Of a stretch of DNA of 64,000 bases, positions 12,801-23,905 are shown one piece after another. Numbering within the stretch: the stretch's first letter is position 1; the number at the start of each line of letters is the position of its first letter. Under the pieces are notes generated by a model, which did not search any database, was not told the DNA's origin, and saw nothing but the letters and a program-made list of their open reading frames with translations. Position numbers and translations under genes: made by a program. This DNA is from Hymenolepis diminuta (taxonomy: Eukaryota; Platyhelminthes; Cestoda; Cyclophyllidea; Hymenolepididae), in NCBI GenBank assembly GCA_900708905.1, contig CAADRB010000009.1, positions 755,435-819,434 of the forward strand, given 5' to 3'.

Positions 12801-15800
12801 ATTGGCGACAATGATATCGACAATGCGTCCAGATATAGACAATGTGGACGAGTATGTGCGAAACACGACGGCTCGTGCGTTTGCAGTCGTGGCGTCGGCG
12901 TTGGGCATTCCAAGTCTACTGCCCTTCTTGAAGGTTCGTTTCTCAAAATGTCTCTTTACTTATCCCCATTCTCTATATGGAGTCTTGGTATCTCAACTAA
13001 CTTGATTATTGTTCCTCTCTCCTTATAGGCAGTGTGCAAGTCGAAGAAATCGTGGCAAGCGAGACACACAGGAATCAAGATAGTGCAGCAGATCTCCATT
13101 CTGATGGGTTGCGCCATCTTGCCTCACTTGCGTTCTCTGGTTGAGATCATTGAGCACGGGTTGGTTGATGAGCAGCAGAAGGTGCGTACCATCACAGCAC
13201 TTGCTCTGGCCGCGTTGGCTGAAGCAGCCACGCCGTACGGTATTGAGTCATTTGATTCAGTATTGAAGCCCCTGTGGAGAGGCATTCGTAGTCATCGTGG
13301 CAAGGGTCTAGCAGCATTCCTCAAAGCGATTGGGTACTTGATTCCTCTGATGGATGCAGAGTACGCGAACTACTACACGAGAGAAGTGATGTTGGTGTTG
13401 ATTCGAGAGTTCCCTTCTCCGGATGAGGAGATGAAGAAGATTGTGCTGAAGGTGGTGAAGCAGTGCTGTGCCACGGAGGGTGTAGAACCTGACTACATTC
13501 GAAATGAGATTCTGCCGCCATTCTTCAGACACTTTTGGAATCAGCGCATGGCTCTAGATCGACGCAACTACCGACCGGTGAGCTGTCCTTTCATTGACTT
13601 GGGGCTTGTCTTTAATCTTGGAGTCTAGTTGGCTTATCGCTTTACTGTTGTTCTGTTTTCTTTTCTTTCCCCGCTAGTTGGTGGACACAACGGTGGAGAT
13701 AGCGGGCAAAGTGGGCGCGGCCGAGATCATCACTCGTATAGTGGATGACTTAAAGGAGGAATCGGAGCAGTATCGTAAGATGGTGATGGAGACGATAGAG
13801 AAGGTGATGTCGTCGTTGGGCAGCGAAGAAATCGATGCGAGACTGGAGGAACAATTGATTGATGGCATTCTCTACGCCTTCCAAGAACAGACCACTGAGG
13901 TAGGTCCGTTTTCGGTTAGAGATGTTTAAATGTCGCTAGATTTTATTACTGTTTGGAAGTCCTATGCGTTATCTTGAGTTTTAAATTTAGAATATGTGCA
14001 TGGTAACTATTACTATACTTGTTTAAAATCTGTTGCTTTAATTGCCGAACCTTACTTTAAATTACTTTCGCGTTTATCTAGTTTTATCAAGTTTAATCTG
14101 TGCTTGAAAGCAATTGCTTATTTTTACCAGTATTATTCGTGTGATCTGTTTTACCTTCAAGTCCTAGTCGACTGCTGTGTGGTAAATCGTTTCAGCAGTC
14201 TCATTCTCTAGAATTCATGGCCATAATTTTAGTCGTTAATTGTTAATGTGTATTGAATCCATTGAAGCACATCGATGTTAAAACGTAATGTAGTCAAAAT
14301 AATCTTTTACAGCTCGTTACAAGATATGAATTTGACTAAAAGAGTTGGTGGAGAATGAATGTAAAGACTTGTGACTGAAATATGAACAATGTTTTAGGCG
14401 CTTTGGTTTGAAATATATTTTAGTAGTTTAGTTTCATAAATCAATTTTGATGTTTGATAGCCGAAAAAGTGTAAACCTGAAACTACACGGGTTTATGTGT
14501 TCGAGCGGTGGCGTCTACCCCATCTTCAAGGTTACAGAACGGTTAGCTGGTATATGCAAAGGTATGTATCTAGTAAAAATTATTTGAACTTAGGTGCATT
14601 TAGAGGATATGATACTCAAAAAGTGCGGAGTTGTTAACCACTACAACATCGATTTACTTGTTTCAAATATAATCTTAGTGGGTAGTCACTAAATATTACT
14701 TTGCCACCATTAGTATCAATAGTTCTTCACCTAAATGAATTTTGTTAATGATATTCCTGTTCTATTCTAGGATGCTGTTCTACTGACCGGATTCGGAACA
14801 GTGGTTAACGCGTTGGGAGTGCGAGTGAAGCCCTATCTGCCTCAGATTTGCGGAACTATTCTGTGGCGTCTGAACAACAAGTCGGCGAAGGTGCGTCAGC
14901 AGGCAGCCGATTTGATTAGTCGTATCGCGGGAGTGATGAAGATTTGCCAAGAAGAGAAGTTGATGGGCCACTTGGGTGTGGTGCTGTACGAGTATCTCGG
15001 TGAGGAGTATCCAGAAGTCCTCGGTTCAATTCTGGGCGCACTGAAGAGCATTGTGAATGTCATTGGAATGACCAAAATGACCCCTCCCATCAAAGAACTC
15101 CTACCTCGCTTGACACCCATTCTCAAGAACCGGTGAGTTGACCGTTCTTCCTTGTCTTACTAATACTGCCTATTTTCTATAGGTGGTAACCGTTTTGTTC
15201 CTTTTTAGACATGAGAAGGTGGAAGAGAATTGTATCGACTTGGTGGGGAGAATAGCAGATCGTGGCTCGGAGTACGTCTCATCTCGAGAGTGGATGCGAA
15301 TCTGTTTCGAGTTGTTGGAGTTGATCAAGGCGCACAAGAAGTCAATTCGTCGTGCTGCGGTGAACACTTTTGGTTACATTGCAAAGGCCATTGGTCCCCA
15401 CGATGTGTTGGCCACTCTCCTCAACAACTTAAAAGTGCAGGAGCGTCAGAATCGAGTTTGCACCACAGTGGCTATCGCTATTGTGGCTGAGACCTGTTCT
15501 CCCTTCACAGTGTTGCCTGGATTGATGAACGAGTACAGAGTGCCCGAGTTGAATGTGCAGAATGGTGTACTCAAGTCACTGGCCTTCATGTTTGAGTACA
15601 TAGGAGAGATGAGTAAGGACTACATCTACGCAGTGACGCCGTTGCTTGAGGATGCGTTAATGGATAGAGATTTGGTGCATCGACAGACTGCTATGTCAGC
15701 TGTGGGTCACATGGCATTGGGTGTCTACGGATTTGGTTGTGAAGATGCCTTGCTGCATCTTCTCAACTATGTCTGGCCGAATGTCTTTGAGACATCGCCT

Positions 15801-16043
15801 CATGTTATTCAGGCTTTTCTGTGTGCCATAGAAGGCTTCAGGGTAGCCCTGGGTCCGAATAAACTCATTCAATATGTCCTGCAGGGTCTTTACCATCCAG
15901 CTCGAAAGGTGCGAGATATAATGTGGAAGGTGTATAATACGATCTACATTGGAAATCAGGACGGTTTGGTTTATGGATTCCCCAGAATTAAAGACGAGGA
16001 GAAAAACACGTACATTCGGCACGAATTGGATTACATTCTCTAA
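9837..16043 (+). CDS. SF3B1: SF3B1, right copy of inverted pair (5'-incomplete)
   Basis: Exons 9837-9954, 10179-10585, 11564-12718, 12793-12933, 13029-13577, 13678-13899, 14771-15132 and 15209-16043, with introns of 224, 978, 74, 95, 100, 871 and 76 nt. The 1,262-residue product starts near IADREDEY, which sits about 100 residues into the human protein. Then come TP-rich repeats with RWDETP-type ligand motifs for U2AF-like domains, the p14-binding segment ([11 protein letters not shown] to [12 protein letters not shown], about residues 320-370), and HEAT repeats to the end (HELDYIL). Residues mutated in human cancers are conserved: VRNTTARAF (R625 site), WQARHTGIK (H662 and K666) and DEQQKVRT (K700). 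The ATG used is the first available. The frame is open a few codons upstream to a possible acceptor (TTAATTAG), so this exon is probably internal and the true first exons are absent. AATAAA follows 100 nt after the stop. Confidence 0.95.
11048..11126 (+). other. Candidate poison exon in the 978-nt SF3B1 intron (right copy)
   Basis: A 79-nt block of about 50% GC sits in an otherwise AT-rich intron. It follows a strong pyrimidine tract ending TTGTTTGTAG and ends at a good donor (CATCG|GTAGGTAT). The flanking exons join in phase 0. Read in that phase, the block hits TGA at its 14th codon, and its length is not a multiple of three. Inclusion would therefore truncate SF3B1, as expected of a poison exon. 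The mirror copy is at 8028-8106 (minus). Splicing use is inferred. Confidence 0.4.
14461..14561 (+). other. Candidate poison exon in the 871-nt SF3B1 intron (right copy)
   Basis: A 101-nt GC-richer block lies between an acceptor (TGTTTGATAG) and a strong donor (GCAAAG|GTATGTAT). It is open throughout in the phase left by the preceding exon, beginning [17 protein letters not shown]. It exits in phase 2, so joining it to the next exon gives a stop within five codons (AGG ATG CTG TTC TAC TGA). Skipping it restores the conserved [13 protein letters not shown] junction. The mirror copy is at 4593-4693 (minus). Confidence 0.4.
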
Positions 16044-16142
16044 TGTTTTTTTGCCGAATCTATTTCATTGTATCATATTCGCGCATTGTGCTAATATTTA
16101 GTATAATTCTGTTTGGATGTTTGTATTTCTTCATGTTCATGA

Positions 16143-16148
16143 AATAAA
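16143..16148 (+). terminator. Poly(A) signal AATAAA for right SF3B1 copy
   Basis: Canonical hexamer 100 nt past the stop codon. It lies outside the duplicated arm, so the left copy lacks it. Confidence 0.6.
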
Positions 16149-17498
16149 GGAAATTGGATGTATCCTGATATGTCTTTCATTGTTTTATTTGCTGTAAATT
16201 AGTTCAGGTGTTACTGATGTCATAAGTATGTATTTGGTATGTTTCATCTACTCTTTCGATGTTTATTGATAATGTTATATTATTGCCTCTGTGCCTTAAT
16301 GAACTTGATTTACTGAATTGTGGTGATTTTTTTTCACCTAGAGTTTGTTTTTACACCACTTACTAGACAATACAGAATACCCTACGTTTATCTGCTCGAT
16401 GAATTATTACAATAATTGTGGTTGGGCGTTTACTTAAGATCCGAATAGTACGTCATTATATTATGAACGAGGTGACTTGATGAGTGAAGGTGTTAGAAAG
16501 TCCATTTGCCAGGATTTTCAAATGCTGTGTGTTTACAAAATTGTTGTCGTTTACAAAATAGACACCCTTCCAACCATTATTGTCGGATGTAAGCTTTCAT
16601 ATGATCTTTCCAAATTCAAGAATGCTATTAGAAACACAGATTGTTGATAAAACAAATAATAGGTGTCGATGACTAGTGCTTAAATGGGTATAACTTTCTT
16701 ACTAAAAGTCACAGGTCAAAGCTGAAAAAAAAAACAATTTCAAATGTACTAAAACTTGAAAGAATGCATCTTTTCGTCCCTGTTCCTCAACGATTTATAA
16801 TATGCAATTCATAAGTGGCAAAGCTTTGTTCAGTAGGTGAGGAGGGGACAAACATAAGATGGGTTCTAGGGATGCTTGCGAACAGATGTCGGGAAGATAT
16901 ATTGACGGATTTGAGGGGAGACTGATAATAAAGTCGGTGGAAAACGATTGTTATAACAGTAGAACTAGATAGAGCAGAAATATTGAACTTGAATGTCTTC
17001 TGATTCTAAAGTGCAGTCTAGAAATTTTAATTAACTTTATTCCGCAAATACCCTGTTAGTGTCTTCAAGATACCCTCTGAATATTTCTCTCCCAATTTAG
17101 AAAAAATGATTAGGCACGAGAGCAATAATTTTGTGATCAGTTACAAATGCATTGATGTGTTTAATTTTTAGTTTCAGAATTATTACTGTTCTAGCAGTAT
17201 TAAAAATAGGGTAAAATCTTTTACTCTAGAGATTTAGATTATCAAATATAGATATAAATACAAAAACCGTAATTCGCTCCGGTTCATTAAGAGCAAAACT
17301 ACTGGTTGACTTCCAAATTGTAATTCTTTCTGATTATTTCGTAAGACATTTTAACATTTGTTGCTATCTGGAATCCGATGGGAATAACCAACCAAATTCT
17401 ACCAACAATTTAAACATTCCGAGCCGTGTGTTTTTTTTGGTGTTGGGGTATAATGGTAAATATAAATTTGATCACTTATATTGAATATTTAGTCTGCA
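16149..17498. other. Intergenic, SF3B1 right copy to centrin
   Basis: AT-rich, with no convincing exon. A short direct repeat (GTTTACAAAAT, twice) lies near 16530-16560. Just before the centrin ATG, ATG|GTAAAT...ATATTTAG|TCTGCAATG (17453-17501) could be a 37-nt intron that would add a two-residue-longer in-frame start. Confidence 0.4.
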
Positions 17499-18056
17499 AT
17501 GACAAACAAATCTGCAAAAAGGACTGAAATTAATTTCCGGGTAAATACCTTGGAGGTAAGAACTCGGTTGGATGGATTTAATTTTTTAAAGTCACAAGAA
17601 ATTCAAGAAGCTTTTGACCTATTTGATACAGATAAAACAGGTTTTATCGACACAAAAGATTTAAAAGTGGCCATGAGAGCACTTGGCTTTGAACCAAAGA
17701 AGGAAGAAATAAAGAAACTCATAGCAGAATATGATCCCGATGGCAAAGGTATGTAATTATAATATTTATTATAATCATTAGGTGTTCTATCATATTCCGA
17801 TTTTTTAAAAATGATGACAATCAAGATGCAGGACAAAGATGCTCGTGAGGAAGTAATCAAAGCATTCAAATTATTTGACGATGATGAAACTGGAGCCATA
17901 TCTTTGAAAAACTTGAAACGCGTCGCCAAGGAACTTGGTGAAAATATTACAGATGAAGAACTTCAGGAGATGATTGATGAAGCTGATAGAGATGGTGATG
18001 GGGTTGTCAATGAAGCGGAATTTCTTCGCATTATGAAGAAGACTAATATGTACTGA
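17499..18056 (+). CDS. Centrin (caltractin), four EF-hands
   Basis: Exons 17499-17555, 17592-17748 and 17782-18056 give 162 residues, the usual centrin length. Introns are 36 and 33 nt. The 36-nt one is a multiple of three with no stop, so it could be missed; removing it brings the sequence in line with other centrins ([14 protein letters not shown]). EF-hand loops: [36 protein letters not shown] and [12 protein letters not shown]. Only the fourth has the canonical glutamate at position 12, so strong calcium binding is expected mainly there. [27 protein letters not shown] and the C-terminal KKTNMY are diagnostic of centrins rather than calmodulin. Centrins act in centrioles and basal bodies, and in XPC and nuclear-pore complexes. 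The gene is convergent with OSGEPL1. Confidence 0.95.
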
Positions 18057-18821
18057 TGAACGGATTTTTCTCTCGAATCACATTCCATTGTAAGCCACTC
18101 TGTTAAAAATTTCTCTCATCTTTACCATTATTATTGTTATTCAAAACCTCCTTCATTTTGTTATATCAATGGGTTGGCTCATTTTCGCCTTTCATTATTT
18201 CTAAAAGGGGAAACCCGTCCAATTAACATTTTTAACTTATTTATTGAAGCACTTTTAAGTTTTCTTCTATGCGTTAAATAAATTCCCTTATTAAATTACA
18301 CGACGACCTCCATGCATTAAGAAATTTAGTAATCTTTGTTATTACCTCCCTCATTCTGTTAGATCGATTTTCTTTCTACCCAAATTCCTTTTTTGGGTAT
18401 TATCACTTCCTAATATCGTTTCGTCATTGTTAGGAGTTTTGACAAACCACTGAATGTTTGCCGTTGTTTCTCTTTTAAATGTCCATTTGGTTTGAAAGAA
18501 AACCCACATTCCTTAATACTATTATGTCCTCGAATGGAGACATACCTATGTAAATATATACACCATTTATTTAACTATAAATGAATTTATTCAGTTGGAA
18601 TGCCTCGAAAGTGCAATTAAGCTAAACTAGAATTATATAATTAATGATGATATACATACATGATATTGAAGGAGTCCTTCAGAAGTACATAAAAAGGACT
18701 TAGAGGAATTATATATTAAGAATACTTCATTCATATTCCTTTGCTTGTAGGTAGTGTGCAAAGAATCACAAAAATTCGTGAAGGCACGTAACAAAATATT
18801 ATTACAAAATCTAAACAATTT
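18057..18821. other. Convergent 3' spacer, centrin and OSGEPL1
   Basis: About 765 bp between two stop codons facing each other. It holds the likely 3' UTRs; TTTATT (AATAAA on the minus strand) near 18566 and 18586 could serve OSGEPL1. No other feature seen. Confidence 0.4.
18277..18282 (+). terminator. Possible poly(A) signal AATAAA for centrin
   Basis: First canonical hexamer past the centrin stop, about 220 nt downstream. Confidence 0.4.
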
Positions 18822-21081
18822 CTATGCACTATTTTCACCCGATCCTCGACATTTACCAACTTGAAGTGGCTTTATTCTAATATTTGCTGCAGCAACTTCC
18901 GCCCGAATGTCCTTTCCAAGGGGTGCCCTGAAAAAATAAGAAAATGTTAATTTCTAACACTTAGTAGAAAATTAACAATGAAAGAGAAAAATAGATTACC
19001 TTGGACTGAAGTCAATTGAACTTGGGTTATATTCAATTCGTCTGCCTTGGGAATGGAGCAAGGCACCGTTCCTACAAGTACAGAAACAAACTTTTATAAT
19101 ATTAGTAACGACGGGGATAGTAATAATTCTCAAGACCATAGAGGAAAATAGTTTTTAGACACTCATGTTAGGTAGAGGAACGAAATTCTAGGTTCGTTCT
19201 GGACGGAAAAACTAATTCATTTGCCTCTTTTGACCATTCCATTCACCAGACTTATATCAATTCACCACGAACCTACGGTCTTCAATAAGAGATACATATT
19301 AACCTATAGTTAGTCTCCTGCGTTCTGGATAAATTTTCATAATTTCTACTTTTCTTTGTCCAAATTGAAGTGTTTAAGTCAGCCGAAATTACGCTCAGCT
19401 TTCTAATTCCGCTATGCTTACCAAGCTATCACCAGACTGAATTCGCTTGAGTTACAGGCCACCGCCACAATCTTCCTATTGCTTACCGGTGTGTTAATAA
19501 TGAGGTACCAGCCTGCGACTATCACATTGGTACCACTTTGTTACAGTAGAGATTTAATTGTCGAAGCTATTAGGGTAGGAATTAACTAAACTGGGGATAA
19601 CCATCCTAATCGATCCTACTTTCCGTTTCGGTTTGCGTAGCAATTAGTGTTAAAGCTTAATAAATAACTATACTACCGACAACAACACAGAGATACGGGT
19701 ACACAAATAGGGTTAACTCACCAAGCGATCATTACACCATTATCTGTACATAATCGGGGAGGAGGGGCAGTAAAACGCATTCCATAATAAGCAGCCACTT
19801 TAGCCAACTCTGATCGCATAAAGTGATTGCTTGCTACCCCACCAGAAATCACCTAGATTTAAAGGAGGTAGACATCTATTAATCAACAGTAAATTTGCCA
19901 GTTGCGTAAATATTATGACAAAATAGCATACAAGTGCTGGTGCCGAAAGGTCAGTGACTTCCCGAATTTCAGGTCTCGACCATGTGGGCTCAGGAATTTG
20001 CACCGACGAAGGAAGAAGAGAATTATGCACACAGTACGCTATAGCTCTCTGCACTCTTCTACAAAACAATCTAGTCACTGACGTTTGACAAGCAGCACAA
20101 ATCGATGCAATTACGTCAGTCGGGAGGGGACTACATTGCATCTCCTTTTCTAAGTTAGCAATCAATCGTTCGGCCGCTGATCTAATACCCGAGAAGGAGA
20201 AATCACAATCCCGAGAAACGCTGCGCGGTGTAGGCATAGGATACGCAGTTGGGTTGGAACTGGTTTGTGCCATTAATTCAATAGCCATTCCACCGGGAAT
20301 TTGATTAAATTCACCATCATTTAAGGTTGATAATTTTAAACGACGGGCAATCTAAGAGTTCTAAATTAACAAAACATATACTTACCTTATCTAAACAATC
20401 TCCCGGAGACATGTCCAAAGATGTTCCAAGTAACAGAAATTCATCTACACTTTTCGCGAGAGCCAAAAGTGAATGTCCACCACTAACTAACAGAACCAGA
20501 AATGGAAAAGTTAAACTTTCATATCAGATTGTGAAAAAACCAGAATTACTTTTTATCTGTTAGTAAAGCGGTTAAGGCATGGGCTTCCATATGGTGAATA
20601 GGGATAATTGGCAGTCTATCAAATAAAAAATACAGTGAGAACGTGGTCAAACTTGTATTTAGTGGCCAAATTCTTCGCATAGACGACACCGATTTTAAGG
20701 GATAAAGCCATTCCAGGTTTTACAGTTACTGCGATAGCATCTAAATCTCTAAACGAAAGGCTTGAATTTCTCATAGCAGTTAAAACTGTCGACGCAATAT
20801 TTTCAGCATGCAATTTTTGTGCAATTGGAGGTACTACGCCGCCATTTCTAGATGTGAATTTAGCATAAAATTAAATAAAACAATAAATACTTTACTGAAG
20901 TGGCTGTCTGAGATGCGATCGCTTCACCTAAAACTAACCTTTGATCATTTACAACTGCAGCACCAGTATCATCACAGCTTGTTTCTATTCCCAAAATAGT
21001 TGAAAAAGATCGAAATTTAAAGTGTCTTGTGGCGCATATTACTCGAGCAACAACGGAGTATGAGAACAGCATCAAGGTCAA
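18822..21081 (-). CDS. OSGEPL1: Mitochondrial tRNA N6-adenosine threonylcarbamoyltransferase (OSGEPL1/Qri7)
   Basis: Transfers the threonylcarbamoyl group to A37 of ANN-decoding tRNAs (t6A) in mitochondria. Exons on the minus strand: 21081-20891, 20847-20653, 20615-20550, 20515-20386, 20351-19932, 19852-19722, 19071-19000 and 18927-18822, giving 436 residues (the human protein has 414). The first four introns are 43, 37, 34 and 34 nt; the rest are 79, 650 and 72. The N-terminus ([20 protein letters not shown]) is basic and hydrophobic like a mitochondrial presequence, followed by the Kae1/TsaD signature [14 protein letters not shown]. Other landmarks: [10 protein letters not shown], metal-binding [48 protein letters not shown] and [15 protein letters not shown]. 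Intron 1 must use the second GT (AAA|GTATTT) and intron 2 the donor GTTTGA to keep the conserved frame. All catalytic motifs are intact. The presequence points to the mitochondrial paralogue, not cytosolic OSGEP. Confidence 0.95.
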
Positions 21082-23569
21082 CAGATTAAAGTCACTCGCG
21101 GGAATTCATCAAAACCTTGAAAAATGTTATGAGGAAATAAACCTTTAATTTAATGTTTTTAAACTTTTTATTTATATTGTAATGTATTTAAAATTATGTA
21201 AGCTTAGTATTTTGCTTTCTATGAATATAAAGCTGTAAGAAATTTTATAAACTGCAAAAATTACGAAAAGGTGGGTCTATTGAACTTTATTAAAGTACTT
21301 TTTGTTCACTTTAGATGGTGTTTATAAAATATTTTGAAATGTAAAATGCTATTTAAATTGATTTTATATTAATTATAGAATATAAATCTGATATTAATAT
21401 GCAATTTCACTTTTGTCTGCTTTTACAAATAATAAGGTTTGCAGAATTGTACGGCAAAAATTCTATTAAATTATACATAAATGGTTACTCATGAAATAAT
21501 GTCCAATTGTTATTTGATAAAATATGAGATTTCTGATTCCTTTTTGATTCGATTATGCTTACTAGCTTTCAAATTCCCATACTTTATTGCTCATGGTTTT
21601 CATTGCCGAAGAATTGGTTACAAGTTTGACCATAGCAGCTCAGATGAAGTTATTCACAAATGGACGAAATATCATTACTTCATGCAAACATTTTAAAAAT
21701 GATCGAACAGAGCTAAGCATATAATGATAATGTATCCATCGTAATTACGAAAAGTATACACTGATTTTGGAAATTTATTCAAGTTAAATTGATGGAAATT
21801 AGAACGAAATTAATTGATCTCCTAAATCATTTGATTCAGAAGTTCCGTAATTTCTCCAATCAAATATTAGAGTTGGGTAAGCAAAATTCATTAATTCAAT
21901 ATGATTAAGCACTTGAATAATGAGGTATGGATCGAATTAATTTAAGGAAAAGTTGGGATGAGTCAGTTGTAAAAGAATATGTGAATAAATGTATAGTCCA
22001 AATATTAAGAAAGTGCAAATACAAATGCCCTTTTCTTCTCATCTCAAAAAAATATTAATTTAGAATTTATACTCTTCGATTAATTCACTTATTGTTCTAA
22101 TAATTTTCCCGACTTATTCCGTCATTCAAAAGGAATTCAAGGATCATCTTTATACCCTGTCCGAAATTTCCGTTTACCTTTCGTACGAATAACTTGAATT
22201 GATAGGTGATAGAATACGATCTACATGGTATCATGAATACATATTAAATAAATTGCAATAATTTGATTATATGTATCTAATAATTATCCTGGTAAGACAT
22301 TTGCTTCCATCTTGATCACGGAATGATGCTCAATCGATTTTGACACACTATAAACCTTAAGTGAACTGACAATTTAGGTGAATATTTAATTTTAAAATAA
22401 ATGCGGAAGCATACACCTAGCTTTAATTTGTCACTTTCAAATACATTCAATATTTTGACGTTTTCGTTCTAAAATAGATGTTTTCAATCGGTAAAGATCA
22501 ACAAAATAAGTGTATATCATTAAGACAGTTGATTGGAGTCCAACTTAAGCTAACTCTAATGAGCTTTGCTATATTTAATGAATCGCTTCCAGTTTCATCT
22601 ACCTTCTCTTGGGTGTGAGAAGATACGGATGATTCTGAATATTATGGATATACATTCACCCAAGTAGCAAGATACTCACCTTTAGAATATTTTTTTAAAC
22701 AAATATTTAGAATATTTGTTTATAGCAAAGTGAATTGTGCTCTTTATGGGGAAGTGGTTATCCCATGCAAAAGAACTTACACAAGTATTTTTGCATTACC
22801 GATTATAGAAAATGATAATTTCATGTTCGTATAAGATACGAGTTGGACAAAGAGATATGTGGGGGTCAAGAATACTATTATTAAAAGATGAATAAAGTAT
22901 GATTGTAAGAGTTTATTTCTAAACATTAAAGGATTTTCTTGATTTTAAGTAGTGATAGGTACTATTTGAACCTAACAACTTTCTTATATTTAAGCGCATT
23001 CATTCTAATTGCTATATTTTCTAAGGCCAAAAGCTTGCATGCATACTGTTCCAACCGTTCATGATATTTTAATAGCAAGTATATGGGTATATTTGAGCCT
23101 GTATGAATATATGATATTTAGTGATGGTTTCTTTCTCATCTTCTAGTTTGGGGTAAGAGAAAAGTGAACTGGTTTAAATTCAGTTTTAAAAAGGATTATT
23201 TCGATGAGGTAAGAAATTTGACGTAATTTGAAGAGGAAAACCAATTATCTGATAATATCTATGGGCTTTTCAAATTTTTTCAAATCGGTGATAATCTGCA
23301 ATTATCAAGAAATTATTAATTTAAGTCCCTTAATTGGCCCAGATTTTTTAATATTTTGACGTTTCAGAATCAGTATTTCAGACTCATATTTTTGGAGAAA
23401 TTTCCCTCAAATAAATTATCCCCCAAGAAGAGAAATCTAATGTTGGGTTTCATAAAAAAATCAGAGACCATTAATTTTTTAAATTTGATTAATTATTATG
23501 TATACTGAGTGCCTAATCAAAATAAAATAAAAGATCGGGAATAAGTTGAAATCCAATGATCAGAAAAAG
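21082..23569. other. AT-rich spacer
   Basis: Very AT-rich, with only short chance reading frames. It contains the upstream region of OSGEPL1. No repeat or exon could be supported. Confidence 0.5.
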
Positions 23570-23905
23570 CTAATTGAAGCGACAGGACCTACCATTCTTG
23601 AATGAATAGTACCGGTCAGTGAGCACTGAACATCGTAGACAAGCATTTACTGCAATCCAGGGCACGAAGCATGAAATTTGGATTTTGGAACCAAATATTT
23701 TGCAAAATTTGTACGACCCAAATTTACATATCAAATGAGGCAAGATTCGATATTGCTCTCTGGACCTTTTTTATCCACTCCATTTATCATTCATTAGAAT
23801 TACTGTTATTCAACGTCACTTGCTTCCCACAATTAAAAATTGTAACATTTTTCTCATTACCATGGATAATAATAAATAACAATAGTTTAGTATTGTTAGA
23901 AAGCT
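23570..23905 (+). repeat. Dispersed repeat R1, copy 1
   Basis: Shares order and sequence with 39905-40335: ACCGGT(C/A)A, ACTGAACATCGTAGACAAG, ATCCAGGGCACGAA, TCAAATGAGG, and near the end TTCCCACAATTAAAAATTGT followed by an ATAATAATAA run. Strongly diverged, so an old copy. Class unknown. Confidence 0.65.

Larger units (their letters stand above)
3121..16033. repeat. Perfect inverted repeat, 6,456-bp arms, carrying SF3B1
   Basis: Position x on the left mirrors 19154 minus x on the right. Every exon edge and reading frame I compared mirrors exactly, including frames inside introns, so the arms have no indels. Sampled intron and 5' sequences are identical. The arms meet at one undetermined base (9577) and end at 3121/16033, two bases into the fourth-last codon. 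This is either a genuine palindrome kept identical by arm-to-arm gene conversion, or a scaffolding artefact. Confidence 0.95.
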
